NCBI GenBank assembly: GCA_030278955.1
Contig: JAOANR010000015.1
Coordinates: forward strand, 37,294,487 to 37,358,486
DNA length: 64,000 bases
Origin: Hygrophila difformis
Lineage: Eukaryota > Streptophyta > Magnoliopsida > Lamiales > Acanthaceae
Reading direction: 5' to 3'
Shown in pieces: positions 11,846 to 22,379 of the stretch; the first letter of the stretch is position 1, and every line of letters begins with the position of its first letter. Under the pieces are notes generated by a model. That model was not told the origin of the DNA and made no database searches. It was given only the letters and a program-made list of their open reading frames with translations. A program made the translations under genes and the position numbers.

Positions 11846-12190
11846 AATTCGGTCTCCTCAAACAATTCGGTATAGACCGAATTGATGCATATCGAATTGC
11901 ATGAGGTCTCTCTTCCTTGATCTTTGGCTGGGATGTGGTCTTCAATATCAATTCGGTTTAAGTGTAGACCGAATTGAATGTGTCGAATTGCTCATGGTCT
12001 CCTGCTTGGCTTCCTTGTCTTGAATCATTCGGTCTATGCAATCAATTCGGTGTAAACCGAATTGCATAGACCGAATTGGGCATCTTGCTTCTCCTCTCAA
12101 CACTTTGTCTATTTTTCTTCTTTATTCTTCAGCAATTCGGTCTATATGGGCAATTCGGTGTAAACCGAATTGCCTAGACCGAATTGCCTT
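11846..12190. repeat. Element A hairpin zone 2: nested AATTCGGT palindromes
   Basis: This zone uses the same core as zone 1 but lies upstream of the predicted promoter. The unit at 12027-12076 has a perfect 16-bp outer stem (ATTCGGTCTATGCAAT against ATTGCATAGACCGAAT) around CAATTCGGT..ACCGAATTG. The unit at 12132-12187 has outer arms GCAATTCGGTC and GACCGAATTGC. Weaker units occur at 11846-11915 and 11948-11995. Confidence 0.88.
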
Positions 12191-12518
12191 TCAACACTTA
12201 GCCAAAAATTTCATTTTGTGGGATTTTCATTCTTTTCCCATCTTTTTGATTTTTGTGGGCTATTTTATTCTTTTGCCCATCTTTTCATTCCTTTTTCTTT
12301 TCTTTTTCCTTTTTCATGTTTTTGGATTTTTCTAACACAAATGCAATTAAAATTTCATATTTTTATGTTTATCATTACCAGCTTATTATTTTTACAAACT
12401 CGCATTAATTTGTCGAATTCAACTGTTTTCTTGTTAAAATAAGATGGGAATAAGATCAAAATGTCCTTCTCAGACACGGAAATGAATTGGAAATAATGGA
12501 CAATTTTGGTCATTATCA

Positions 12519-13030
12519 GATGATATTTTTTAATCCATCACAAAATCTACATTTATTCATTCTTCATCACTCTGCTTGTGCCGATTTTCCCCTGCTCTCT
12601 ATCGTAACCGAGCTGAAATCAACCATATGCGTGCCATTGCTGAAGATGGAAGAAAGTGTGCTACCGATATTTAATGTGGTTCTGACGCGGTCGTCCTATG
12701 CAATAAATTAATGTGGTCCGGCGACCTTCGTCCAGTCCAAAAAATTTTTAAGGATTTTCTTAAGTAGACTGTAGTGTTGCAAATTTTTAATTTCACGTTT
12801 CTTTTAGTTTTTTTTTTTTTTTTTTTATAATCTAATAGTTAATGGGTTTTTCTAATATACATATTTATATATATATATAATTGCTAAATTTTTTATAGCA
12901 CGTTTATTTTATTTTTATCTCTTCTCTACACCAATATTCCAATACAATAGTTGATAATGTAATTTTTCTTTTCTGGTACAAGGGCATGCTAGCCTTTTAT
13001 TATTGTACGTCCCGCTTTACGCTTGGCTCC
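12519..13030. other. Non-coding host-like spacer upstream of the secreted-protein candidate
   Basis: AT-rich DNA between the end of LTR A and a TATA box. It holds a T tract (12810-12826) and an AT dinucleotide run near 12867-12880. No gene or TE boundary was seen. It probably includes the promoter of the candidate gene. Confidence 0.5.
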
Positions 13031-13038
13031 TATAAATA
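13031..13038 (+). promoter_or_regulatory. TATA box of small secreted-protein candidate
   Basis: TATAAATA within CTCCTATAAATAGAG, 82 bases before the start codon of the candidate exon. This is typical spacing for a plant core promoter with a short leader. Confidence 0.6.
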
Positions 13039-13052
13039 GAGCCTGTGGGTAT

Positions 13053-13092
13053 TGCTAGCTTAGTGTCATTACCTCATCACACTAAGCTAGCA
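13053..13092 (+). promoter_or_regulatory. Perfect 13-bp hairpin in the predicted 5' leader
   Basis: TGCTAGCTTAGTG (13053-13065) and CACTAAGCTAGCA (13080-13092) pair perfectly around a 14-base loop. The hairpin lies between the TATA box and the start codon, 27 bases before ATG, so it would sit in the mRNA leader. A MITE footprint is the alternative, but no target duplication was found. Confidence 0.7.
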
Positions 13093-13119
13093 AAAGATAA
13101 CTAATAAGTAACCCTAAAA

Positions 13120-13168
13120 ATGTCTGCCAAGCTATGTTTCTTCGCGTTTTTCTTGCTCGTGGCCTACG
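13120..13168 (+). CDS. First exon of a small secreted-protein candidate (signal peptide)
   Basis: ATG at 13120 opens 16 codons giving a short hydrophobic N terminus: Lys at position 4, then a Phe/Leu/Val/Ala-rich core. That is typical of a cleaved secretory signal peptide. It ends at a strong 5' splice site, G|GTGAGT (donor at 13169-13170), leaving one base of a split codon (phase 1). Upstream are a TATA box and a leader hairpin. A signal-peptide exon followed by an intron is the usual architecture of plant cysteine-rich antimicrobial or signalling peptides, but I do not recognise the family. Two downstream segments could be the second exon in the right phase (13950-14092 and 15913-16100), and either could be chance. 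The gene may be intact, alternatively spliced or dead. Without transcripts this stays a candidate. Confidence 0.5.
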
Positions 13169-13225
13169 GTGAGTTTGCATCTGTTTTTACACCATGTTCT
13201 CTTTCTTTCTAGCTACACTAACTTA

Positions 13226-13679
13226 GAGCCGGTTTCTTTTGGCTTATTTTTTTCTCCTTTTGATTTTTGCTTCACCCAAAAGTCCTTTTGAATTTTTTTA
13301 ACGGTTTGTTTTGACTTTTTAAAAGGAAAAGGAGAAACAAAATTAAAATTCAATTTTTTTTTTTCCAAAGTAGGTAGGGAATTACTTTTTTAAAAGGAAA
13401 AGTCATTTTAGAATAAAAATACAAAAAGATCCCCATTTAAAAAGGAAATAAAATATATTGTAAATATCCTTACAATATTTATATCCATTTTAGTAATTTT
13501 AATATATCAAAAGTCCTTCTACGTACAATTCATCCAAACATGTTTCCGTTGAAAGACAACTTTAATAATATCAATCCAAACAAATATTTGAGCTGCTTTT
13601 GCTTTTGAATTCTCCTTTTCTTTCATTCTCCTTTTACTACTTACTTCTCCTTTTTTCAAAAGGCAAAACAAGCATGCCC
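13226..13679. mobile_element. Tourist-like MITE (PIF/Harbinger type) in the candidate intron
   Basis: 454 bp with imperfect terminal inverted repeats: left GAGCCGGTTTCTTTTGGC, right (reverse complement) GGGCATGCTTGTTTTGCC. It is flanked by TTA duplications (13223-13225 and 13680-13682). There is no coding capacity. TTA targets and this terminus are typical of Tourist elements. Confidence 0.75.
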
Positions 13680-13949
13680 TTAGTATCGGACACACACACA
13701 TATATACATATATAGTAATTAACTGGAATAAGATGTCATACTTGCAATTTGGTTCTATAAATTATGAAATTCTAAAAACTAGATAGTCATCGGTCTAATT
13801 TTGGACTTTTAATTTTGCGATTTGACCTAATTGAAGAGTAATCACTTCCAAAAACTAGATGTCATAGTTGTGGCACGTGCGTTTTCCCCTTGGCCAACCA
13901 ATGGTGGCCGCCTGTTGATGGCTTTTGTATGGTCATTCCTACATCGGAG

Positions 13950-14092
13950 GCAGCCTCCTTTGGCGATGTGCCACTGCTGATGAAGACTTAACAATAAACT
14001 GCTGCAGCCCATATTTGTCGCGATCCAAAAAAATTAATGTGACTATGGTGTGTGCTGTGTGTTTTAATAAATATCTTTCGACAATAAAATGA
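13950..14092 (+). CDS. Candidate second exon (model a) of the secreted peptide
   Basis: Acceptor AG at 13948-13949. The two bases GC complete the split codon from the first exon, and 46 further codons run to TGA at 14090-14092. The predicted mature part is about 47 residues with five cysteines (spacing C-X10-CC-X15-C-X2-C) and a basic SRSKK stretch. AATAAA hexamers occur at 14065 and 14083, close to the stop. The intron would be 781 bp, 454 of them the Tourist MITE. The odd cysteine number and mediocre polypyrimidine tract weaken the model. Confidence 0.28.
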
Positions 14093-14975
14093 TGAAGGAA
14101 TCTGTACAAGTTCCTGTCAAGATGTGTTCGATGTGATGCATGTGTGTTTCGTTCAACAATAACATGTGTTTGATGTCTTCTTCGTTATATGATGGGATTG
14201 TGTGATATATATTGTCTTATCGCATAGATTTAGAATATCAAATTTTAATAATTTTTTCTATTATACAATTTGAGATATTAACCATTAAAAATAGGGATAT
14301 TTTGGATTGGATATGATACGTTACACAAAAAAAGGGAGGAAGTAGTACCTAAACTTAAAGGACAACAAAGGAAGGACACTCTACTGATTTAAATTTAAAT
14401 TGTCGGCCGCATTGCAATACACGGTCCTCTCTATGTATATATCTTTAGATACTAGTCTGGTTACTACGGTGCATAATGATAAAATTCTACATATGCAGAA
14501 TGATGGAAGATTAGAATTATGTGATGCGAGAGTGAAATTATATGATGGGTTGAAAATATTATCACAAAGTTGCACATCACAAAATACACCTCACATATCA
14601 CTTTATCACCTCTACCATCATAAAAAAAAATACTCATCACGGCACATTCTGCAGGTGCAAAATCTGCACCTAACCGCTCCCTATAGATACTATTGTCCCG
14701 ATTGATCTTAACAGAGACGATTGCATTGAGAAGGCAAATAAAATAAATGAAGAAAAAAAAAAAAGAATTCCGATAACACTTACTTCATTAAACACTAAAC
14801 AGGGTCTATATACTACATACAAGGGTTAATAACCAAAAGCGCCATTTTTCTTTTTGTTTTGTCTGAATTCATCATATACTAATTTTTGGCTTTATATAGT
14901 TTTTATTTATCTTTGGTAATTAAATTCAAATTCGTCTCTTTGACTTATTTAATGAAAAATGGACGGATTTGGATT
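14093..14975. other. Non-coding spacer before the hAT element
   Basis: AT-rich. No gene seen. A short module near 14350-14390 (GGAAGGACACT..CTGATTT) resembles host modules at 16510-16545, 25525-25545 and beside the Copia array. This suggests an old dispersed host duplication. Confidence 0.4.
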
Positions 14976-14983
14976 TAGATAGC

Positions 14984-15746
14984 CATTGGCGGATGCACGC
15001 TTAGGCCCGACGGGGCCTCGGCCCCACCTCTTTTTTTTATATATATTATATTTAATTTAAATAAATAGTACTCCCTCCGTCCCATATTTATCTTCTTACT
15101 TTCCGTTTTTGGACGTCCCACATTTATCTTCCTACCCCAAAAAGGGAATTTTTTTTACTAAAATATCCCTACAAGTCCATATATTTACAGAAAAACCAAA
15201 CATTAATTTTACTAACAATTGCACTACAAGACAAAAAGAGACAAATTTACCCCTCAAAAAGTACACATGAGAATAATAAAATACAACTTTCTTAAACTTC
15301 GTATCTACAGTGTCGAAGAAGATAAATATGGGACGGATGGAGTAATTATTATACTATTTTTATTAATTGGTTCCTAAAGCCCCACCACAATTCTAGAGCT
15401 CTATTCTCCAAATTTTATATCAGCCAATTAGTTTGTCTATCTGAACTCTATCAAATAATTTTCTTTTTTTCTTTCTTTCTCTTTTTCTTTTATAAAAAAA
15501 AATCAATTGGTTTCTTTTCACATATGAGAAGTTTATGATGATTTCTCTAAAATACAAAGTATAAAAGTGTGTGTAATTGTGATGATCAAAATATAAAATT
15601 TATTTTTTCCGCTGGTTTATAAATTGATTGAAATAACATTTATCCCCTCAGTTGCCACAATTATAGTTGAAAGGGTATACTCGGCTATAAATTTTATCAA
15701 AGCAAATTCCGGCCCTACCAATCAAGAATTTCTGCGTCCGCCACTC
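14984..15746. mobile_element. Non-autonomous hAT element with nested Stowaway
   Basis: Termini CATTGGCGGATGCACGC and, reverse-complemented, GAGTGGCGGACGCAGAA form imperfect inverted repeats. Perfect 8-bp target duplications TAGATAGC lie at 14976-14983 and 15747-15754, the hAT hallmark. It is 763 bp with no transposase. A Stowaway MITE sits inside at 15071-15342, so the hAT insertion is older. Confidence 0.82.
15071..15342. mobile_element. Stowaway MITE
   Basis: Terminal repeats CTCCCTCCGTCCCATATTTA and (right end) TAAATATGGGACGGATGGAG with TA on both sides. 272 bp, no coding capacity. Typical Tc1/mariner-derived Stowaway. Confidence 0.92.
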
Positions 15747-15912
15747 TAGATAGCAACGGTACAAGACTATATGGGACCGAAAACTAGTTGATGACCGATT
15801 CGGACAAAATGACAAGAAAAATAACGTTTTTGGTCATTTTACCAATATTCCATCACATCTTCATGTATCTGATATACAAATATATTCAAATCAATATCAA
15901 ATTCAAATATAG

Positions 15913-16100
15913 ACTGCCTTGCTGAACTCGTGCCGACGTGCTTGGGAGTCCTATTGAGTCATCTCCTTCATAGAATTTGTCAACAGGCAGCTGATCCATG
16001 CCTGAGTCCTGATGCCTGCAAAACTCCCACTCAAGAAAGCAACCTTGAGAGTAGACGGTGTGTCCGGAAACCTATGGATTTGATACTACACCCAAAATAA
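15913..16100 (+). CDS. Alternative candidate second exon (model b)
   Basis: Acceptor AG at 15911-15912 (AAATATAG). AC completes the split codon and 61 codons run to TAA at 16098-16100. Six cysteines at spacing C-X7-C-X12-C-X6-C-X5-C-X13-C would allow three disulfides, which suits a secreted peptide better than model a. The intron would be 2744 bp and contain the Tourist and hAT/Stowaway insertions. An open run of 62 codons can arise by chance in AT-rich DNA, so confidence is low. Confidence 0.25.
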
Positions 16101-16571
16101 ACGTAATGATACATAATTTTCTCTCAATGGTCCCTGCAGTAAGATGATGACTGATGAGCTGCATCGTTTTTGTATCATCCTATCCGGTGGATAAATGCAA
16201 GAAATCTACCTTATTTTTTTTCATAATCCGTCCATGCAACAAGACAATATAAAAATCTTAAAGAAAAACCATTCTTATTAATAAGACAAGTAGTACAAGT
16301 TATCTAACAATTGTGATTTAAAACAGCACTATGATATAGTACTCCTATTTTTTTGATATATCTGGTAAAGCTGATCCACCGAGATATGGATAGCAAGAAA
16401 TGAATAACACGAGAGGATCGTTATTTTTATTTTCATTTTTATTTTTTTGTAATCTGGACCACCCACGTGCATACTATCTCAGCACGCTTTTATTACTTAC
16501 TGATAATGACTGCAAAGAAAGGACACTGATTTGAATTTAAATAATTTTAATTTCCTGAATTAAAGGTTGTG
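16101..16571. other. Non-coding AT-rich spacer
   Basis: No gene or TE end recognised. It contains a copy of the GGACACTGATTTGAATTT host module near 16514. Confidence 0.4.
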
Positions 16572-16580
16572 TATTTGACT

Positions 16581-16930
16581 GGAAAAAAAACCCATTTAGT
16601 CCTATAAGTTTTTTCAATTTTAAAAATCATCCCACAAATATCGAATTAGACAAATTCGTCCCATAACTACCCTAATCATTGTCGAACTCATCCATGAACC
16701 GGTTTTTCGCTAAGCATCGCCGAACCCGTCCCATAACTTCATTAATGGAGGGATGGGTTCGGCGATGATTACGGTAGTTATGGGACGGGTTCGGCAATGA
16801 TTAACGGAAAAACCGGGTTCATGGATGGGTTCGACGATATTAGGGTAGTTATGTGACGGATTCGTCTAATTCGATATTTGTGGGACTGTTTTGAAATTTT
16901 TTTTAAATTATGGGACGGATTTTTTTCCCC
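16581..16930. mobile_element. MULE-like foldback element
   Basis: Two arms of about 165 bp are near-complete inverted repeats around a short centre near 16750. Outer ends are GGAAAAAAAACCC and, reverse-complemented, GGGGAAAAAAATCC. The flanking 9-mers TATTTGACT (16572-16580) and TAGTTGACT (16931-16939) differ by one base and fit the 9-bp duplication of Mutator-type transposons. No coding capacity. Confidence 0.75.
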
Positions 16931-16939
16931 TAGTTGACT

Positions 16940-17782
16940 AGTAGTGTCACTTGTGTGTCATCATATACTGACTCGATCCATCGCATATCTCTCTCTTCAT
17001 TATCCTCTCTTTTTCTAAATAATTTATTGGAGAAATAAGACATGGTACGTTGAAAATTAGTATTTTCGTTTATTGGCAACTTCGAAACAGGAGAAAATTC
17101 GCTGGGACTATGCTACAAAAAATTATAAAGAAATAAATGGAATAGATAGTGGGCCGAGTGGAGAATCAAACTCGTAACCATGAGTTTGGCTAATTAATTC
17201 AGTAGAATACTATGTCATTTAACACGAATTGTCTAACTAATTAACAGTGGTTTTACACGATGTGAATCTCAATTTATGAGATTTGTTCATTGGTAGCTAA
17301 GACGCGGGTGCCCAAATTGGTATGCTTGTCAAGATATGAGATTCCGTTTTGTGATAAGATATCATTTTGAGGGGTCTGTTGAAATCCCGATTGACTAAGT
17401 TGTGGAATCCTATTCACTATTAACAACAAGAAGAAATATTTATAGCGACACCTCAAAATTTTATTATGACACCAAATAATCTCTAAAGCGTACTTAATCG
17501 CCTAGCGTTTTTCTTAGTGTTTGGTGTTTGATATTGGAGTCACCCTTATTTAACATGGCATTTTTTCATCTATTTGATTTGGGTCCTATCGTGTCTATTT
17601 GTTATTGTAGTTGCTTCTCCTTTCATTTATTTATTTTGTGTTAAAATGAAAGCATATCTGCAAATTTTTGAGGCTGCAAGATAAGGGGACTAATAATTCA
17701 ACATTGATGGCTAGCTGCCGGAATATGTGTAAAGAGAAGGGTAACCTTCTTATGAAATATTCAAAAGGAGGGACCTATTCGA
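16940..17782. other. Host-like spacer without recognised genes
   Basis: AT-rich, non-coding. No promoter or splice pattern was convincing. Confidence 0.4.
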
Positions 17783-17813
17783 CAGTGGCGGATCTAGAAA
17801 AAATTTTAATTGG
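17783..17813. mobile_element. Truncated hAT-like terminus
   Basis: CAGTGGCGGATCTAGAA resembles plant hAT ends. The sequence is cut at 17814 by the start of the next LTR. No partner end lies nearby. Confidence 0.35.
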
Positions 17814-19470
17814 TGTAACGCCCCGCAAATTCAAACCTGATTTTCGTAAGCATTACCGCCGTACTAACTATCCTAAACTAGTGGCCAGCTAATTTAAAAC
17901 AGCTAGTACAAGGCTGAGCAAACCTAAAATGATCATCTGATTAATCCAATTTCATGCGGAATCTAAAATAAAATAAAACACATAGGCACGAAGATACACA
18001 TAACAACTGAATAAAAACGATCCATGTCAGAGTATCAAGCTACAAGCCTTTCAAACATAATCTGGCATCCTGCCAATATATCAGAAACGGGGCTACCAGC
18101 CCAAAACAGTAAACAGTCAATAGAGTACCACATAAATAACAATCATAGGCTCACAGGCCTCAACTAGTCAATAGAGTACCGACAGAATGTAACTCATAGG
18201 CTCATAGGCCTCAACTAGTCAGATAAATATCAAGTAAATAACAATCAATAGAGTACCACATAAATAACATAATAACATGAACATGAGAATCCTATCTATG
18301 TGATCTCTCATCCCCCATACCCAAATCATGCTCCAGCGCCTCCAGCAGGATCTATAAAACAAACAAAAGTAAAGGGAGTCAGTAGAACGTACTAAGCAAG
18401 GCTACGTGCCGGGGAGTAAAGGAAAGCAGGGCAACAGCAATAAATAATAATCATAATAATAAATAAACAAATTAAAGCATGAATAATAACAGAGTATAAA
18501 TAAAGCGATTAATCATCACACCGTCCCATACCGGTGCTTCAACCACAATCATACAATTTATGCACATGATGCATTGCCTAAACATACACCTATCTATCCT
18601 ATATGCACATGCAAGTGAATATGCCTAGCTGGCACCTAAAAACCCGGGCGGTATGAACCCACGGGTGAGGATATCATCAACTCCAACCCGTTACAGGGTA
18701 ACATACACCATCTCCGCAAGGACCACAGGCATCACAGCCCAATCACAGGGATAACAGCCAATACCAGGCATACCAGCCAATATCCACCCCGCAGGGCCAT
18801 CGGGACTCAACAACACCGGTGAAGGCTGCCCGATCAATCACATCATCATCACAACCCAATCGGGTCTATAAACAATAATCCCAATGCAGTGTCAAGCATA
18901 CTTGAGTATATCAAGATGATTCCACACCTAATAATAGGTTCACATGCTTTCAACGCATTAGATAATTAATCATAGCTCCCTAGGCTAACGCACAACTTCA
19001 CCATTCGCTTAACAAAGAATAATTCACCAATCAGGATTAAATAATCATTCCAAGGTATTTAGCGACTCCCTCGAGAAAATAAGATTACCTAAAGATCCAT
19101 AATTAAAGTAGAGAGAAGTCCAACACAATTTAGAGTACGATACTAGACATCAAAACATCAAGAACGGACAGAACGATGGAGAAACGCCGCCCTGCCCTGT
19201 ATGGCGCGCCCGCGGCGCGCCATTGCCCAGGACCGCGCCGTGACCGCGCGGTCCACGGCAAGGCTGCGAACAGCTCGCTTCCGGTGAGCTTCGCCGGAGA
19301 AAACACCCCCAATTACCCCACAACACGTAATTTAAGCGTAAAACCCTTGCCTCGATGTTAGGAGCGACCAATAACACCTCCGGGATGTCCGACACGAGTC
19401 CGATCGATCAAACTCAAAAACCCCCAAATCCTACCTATCACAACATCTCCAAATCACCACCAAAGCGAAC
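17814..19470 (-). mobile_element. Del/Tekay-like LTR fragment
   Basis: The left end TGTAACGCCCCGC is the reverse complement of an LTR end GCGGGGCGTTACA, nearly the same terminus as the gag-only element. It includes a tandem block with a period of about 50-70 bp near 18110-18260 (CATAGGCTCAyAGGCCTC). It also has GC-rich palindromes such as ATGGCGCGCC/GGCGCGCCAT at 19201-19223 and GGACCGCG/CGCGGTCC at 19230-19254, in a position comparable to the GC block of the gag-only LTR. The LTR start was not found. Homology passes to element C at roughly 19460-19485, so the right boundary is approximate. No coding sequence. Confidence 0.6.
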
Positions 19471-20008
19471 GAAATAAAAACTACTTTATTTCCCGGTAAG
19501 AGGACCGTTCGCCTGACCTCGTCAGTCACTTTCCAAACCATGCAAAATAACAAATAGTAGTTAATACACAAACTACGGGCTACTTTATTTCCCGGTAAAG
19601 GGACCGTTCGCCAACATTATTCTATGATATTTTTCACTATTCATTCCACACAATACGGACAAAGACCAAAATAAAGTGAAACAAAATAAAAAAGGGGAAA
19701 ATCATCTTGTATGAGATACATTGGTTTCTTATGCAAGGTTATGGGTTTGGACCCATAATTACTCCTTAGCCTAAATAATCTCTCATTCCGTAATTGATTA
19801 ATTACAGTCCGGATTATTTGCTTAGATTAAATGAGTTTAATATTTATTTTATTTTTGTAGAAAAATCTTTTAATGAAATTGAACAAAAATATTTATACCA
19901 ATTTAATCTTTGGTTAAGATCATTGGATTTCAACCTTAGAATATTGATATAAAGGTTCAATTAATTGAATGTGATGAGATGGAGAATAAAAATTTGGCAA
20001 AAAGGGTG

Positions 20009-20520
20009 CCCACGTCGCAAGACAAATATTACGTCGTGATCCTAGGATCACGACGTGGGGGGCTAGCGACATGATAGGTGGGTAGAAGTATTTTGGAATT
20101 TTGGAAATAATGGGGTTTTCCCATCCCAATGGATAAAAATTACGTCGTGAACCTAGGTTCACGACGTGAGTCTTGCGACGGGGATGTTAGAATTGTGAAA
20201 TTTTGGGTTTTGAAAAAGACGAGGTTCACGTTGCAAGACTATAAATTACGTTGTGAACCTAGGTTCACGACGTGAGTCCTGTGACGGGAAAATTTTATAA
20301 AAAATTTTCCAGAGTTCCGCTTCACGTCGCAAGGGTGAAAATTACGTCGTGACCCGTGGGATCACAACCTTAGTCTTACGACGTGAGAAATTTGCAAAAT
20401 TTTGAAGAGATTTGGGTCTTACATCGCAATGCAAAAATTATCTCGTGATCCGTGGGATCACAACGTGAGTATTACGTCGCAACCCGTGGGGTTACGACGT
20501 GATGCATTGCAATGTAAGAA
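20009..20520. repeat. Element C hairpin zone 1: GTCGTGA palindromes
   Basis: Perfect 26-bp palindromes lie at 20031-20056 (half ACGTCGTGATCCT) and 20142-20167 (half ACGTCGTGAACCT). Weaker units are at 20247-20272, 20343-20382 and 20431-20500. Outer arms include TCACGTCGCAAG/CTTACGACGTGAG around the fourth unit. The zone starts right after AATTTGGCAAAAAGGGTGCC, the same flank that precedes zone 1 in B. Confidence 0.9.
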
Positions 20521-21141
20521 ATGAAATTTTTTATATGAATAAACACTTTAGTAACATCCCTATTTAGATCTATCATACTAATCCTAAAAAGTGAAAATAA
20601 GAAAAACAACAATTTAAACAATAACTAAAAATGAAAAATAAAAACAACTAAAAAGATAAAATAAATTAAAAAAAAAAACTAAACTAAGAAACTAAAAATA
20701 AACTAAACCTATCCTAATAAATCTATAAAGAGGTGAACATAAGTGTTTACACATTTTATTAATCTAAATAAGCATTAAAACCTAACTAAAACAATGACCC
20801 AAAATGCAAAACCAAACAGTAAAATGAAAATGGTATAGACTCATAACAGATTACTTTTTTGGATATTTTTTTTCTTGTATAACATCACAAACCAAAATTT
20901 AGTTTAAAAACACCAATTAGTTGAATGTTTCAAACCCAACACTCTAATCCATAAACTGAAAATAATGTAAAACATGGCTAAATAATAACATGCTAAACAC
21001 TACACTGAACTGAAATTAAATTCTACATTGCACAACATTAAACTATCTACACTATACTAATTTTAGAACACACTGTGTGTCTCCAAGACAGAATAAATTT
21101 TTTTTGAGCAGATGCGGCTACTGTTGAAGAGAGGAAACAAC

Positions 21142-21151
21142 TATATTTATA
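21142..21151 (-). promoter_or_regulatory. Candidate TATA box of element C LTR
   Basis: TATAAATATA on the minus strand, with the shared GGCCCA context. It lies between hairpin zones 2 and 1 as in B. Confidence 0.5.
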
Positions 21152-21299
21152 GGTGGAGTAACCCTAGCCCAATGGGCCATTGATTTTGCTTTCGTGAAGG
21201 GGCGGGTCTTCGAGGTCCGAGTAAAAAAAACAAGGCCGCGGATATATACACTCATAAAATGTTCGGGGCACCACTTGGCATTCAAAATGTCCTCAATGC

Positions 21300-21985
21300 C
21301 CTTCCAACTGGCTAGACCACCCATGGCCGTTCGACATGAGACGAAATTGGCCATGCGTGGCCGATTGCTGTAGATTAAGTTTTTTTTTTTCAAACGGTTA
21401 CGGATGGATGTTTCCAATGAAGTAGCGTCAGCCATCGATGGCCGTCCCTCAAAAGGGGTGATCGGCCGCTTATGGCCGTTTGTAGGAAATTTTATTTTAT
21501 TTTTTCTTGAGCTCACAACAAATGAAAGAACAGGTAAGCTGCAAGCGTGTTTTCACAACAAATAAACAATGTGTGCCGAGCTAACAGTATAAATTATTGA
21601 GTTTTTTTTTTCTTAATAAAAAAATTAGCAGATGAAAGAGGAAATGTATTTCAAAAAGAAAAGGTGTTGATGAAGGAATAAATGCCACATTGCCAATTGC
21701 CTGCCTAGCATGCCCACCGTCTCAGTCTCCTCCTTTCAACGGGCAACCGTCCACTTTTCATCCATCTTCATCACTGCGATTTTGAGGGTTACCACTTTCA
21801 GCAAGCAAGATCCAGATGAACATAGTATCTCAAATGGATCAAACCAAAAAGAAAAAGAAAAAACAAACAAAAAAAGGCCCACAACCGGCCACAAACAGCC
21901 GGCCGCCCAACAAATTGAACGGCCACATTTGGCCGTTCGACAATAGACACGATCGGCCGGCCATGGCCGATTGCTGTGCAAGAAA
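21300..21985. repeat. Element C hairpin zone 2: GGCC-type palindromes
   Basis: Palindromic pieces GAACGGCCA..TGGCCGTTC (21918-21940), CGGCCATGGCCG (21957-21970), GGCCATGCGTGGCC (21349-21362) and GCCATCGATGGC (21431-21442). Unlike in A and B, the core differs from that of zone 1 in the same LTR. Confidence 0.7.
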
Positions 21986-22379
21986 ACATAGAGTGATTTT
22001 GAGTTTGGTGGGAAGAAAACATACCTCTGTTGCGGTCGCCGCTGCCGCCACCGAGCGCTGCCGTTGGGACATCCTATCAATCTTCCTTATGGAGATTTTT
22101 CAGATTTGAGAAACAATGGAGACAGTTATTGAGTTGGGTGAGAGAGAGATCCGATTTGGGGGTGAATTGAGAGTTGTCGTTTGATTTAGTAGAAGGGTAT
22201 ATTGGGTATAATATTTTTGAGTGCCCCAACATTGTTATTTTTTCAATTTTTTTGGTGAGGTGCCCCTAATATTGAGTGTTTGAGGTAAAGGTGTAAGTGT
22301 ATATAACCGGACCCAAAAAACAAAACTATTTTGCACAGCTGGACCACAGGTCCCAGGACCCTCTGACTGTATTAGCACA

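Larger units (their letters stand above)
3..12518 (-). mobile_element. Element A: long LTR of a LARD-like retrotransposon, split by a nested element
   Basis: The ends match the LTR ends of complete element B: TGAAACTTTTGAC at 3 and GGTCATTATCA at 12508-12518. Homology to the outer third of the B LTR (42784-45130) runs through about 1-2400, and the B-like inner end is at 12400-12518. Without the nested insertion (3151-11085 plus one AAAAC copy) the LTR is about 4.6 kb. Orientation follows B, whose primer-binding site lies on the minus strand. Bases 1-2 (CA) fit the last bases of that site, so this may be the 5' LTR of a minus-strand element lying left of the window. A solo LTR is less likely, because the 5 bases after 12518 (GATGA) do not match CA at the left. 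No coding sequence is visible. The short reading frames are random. Confidence 0.8.
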
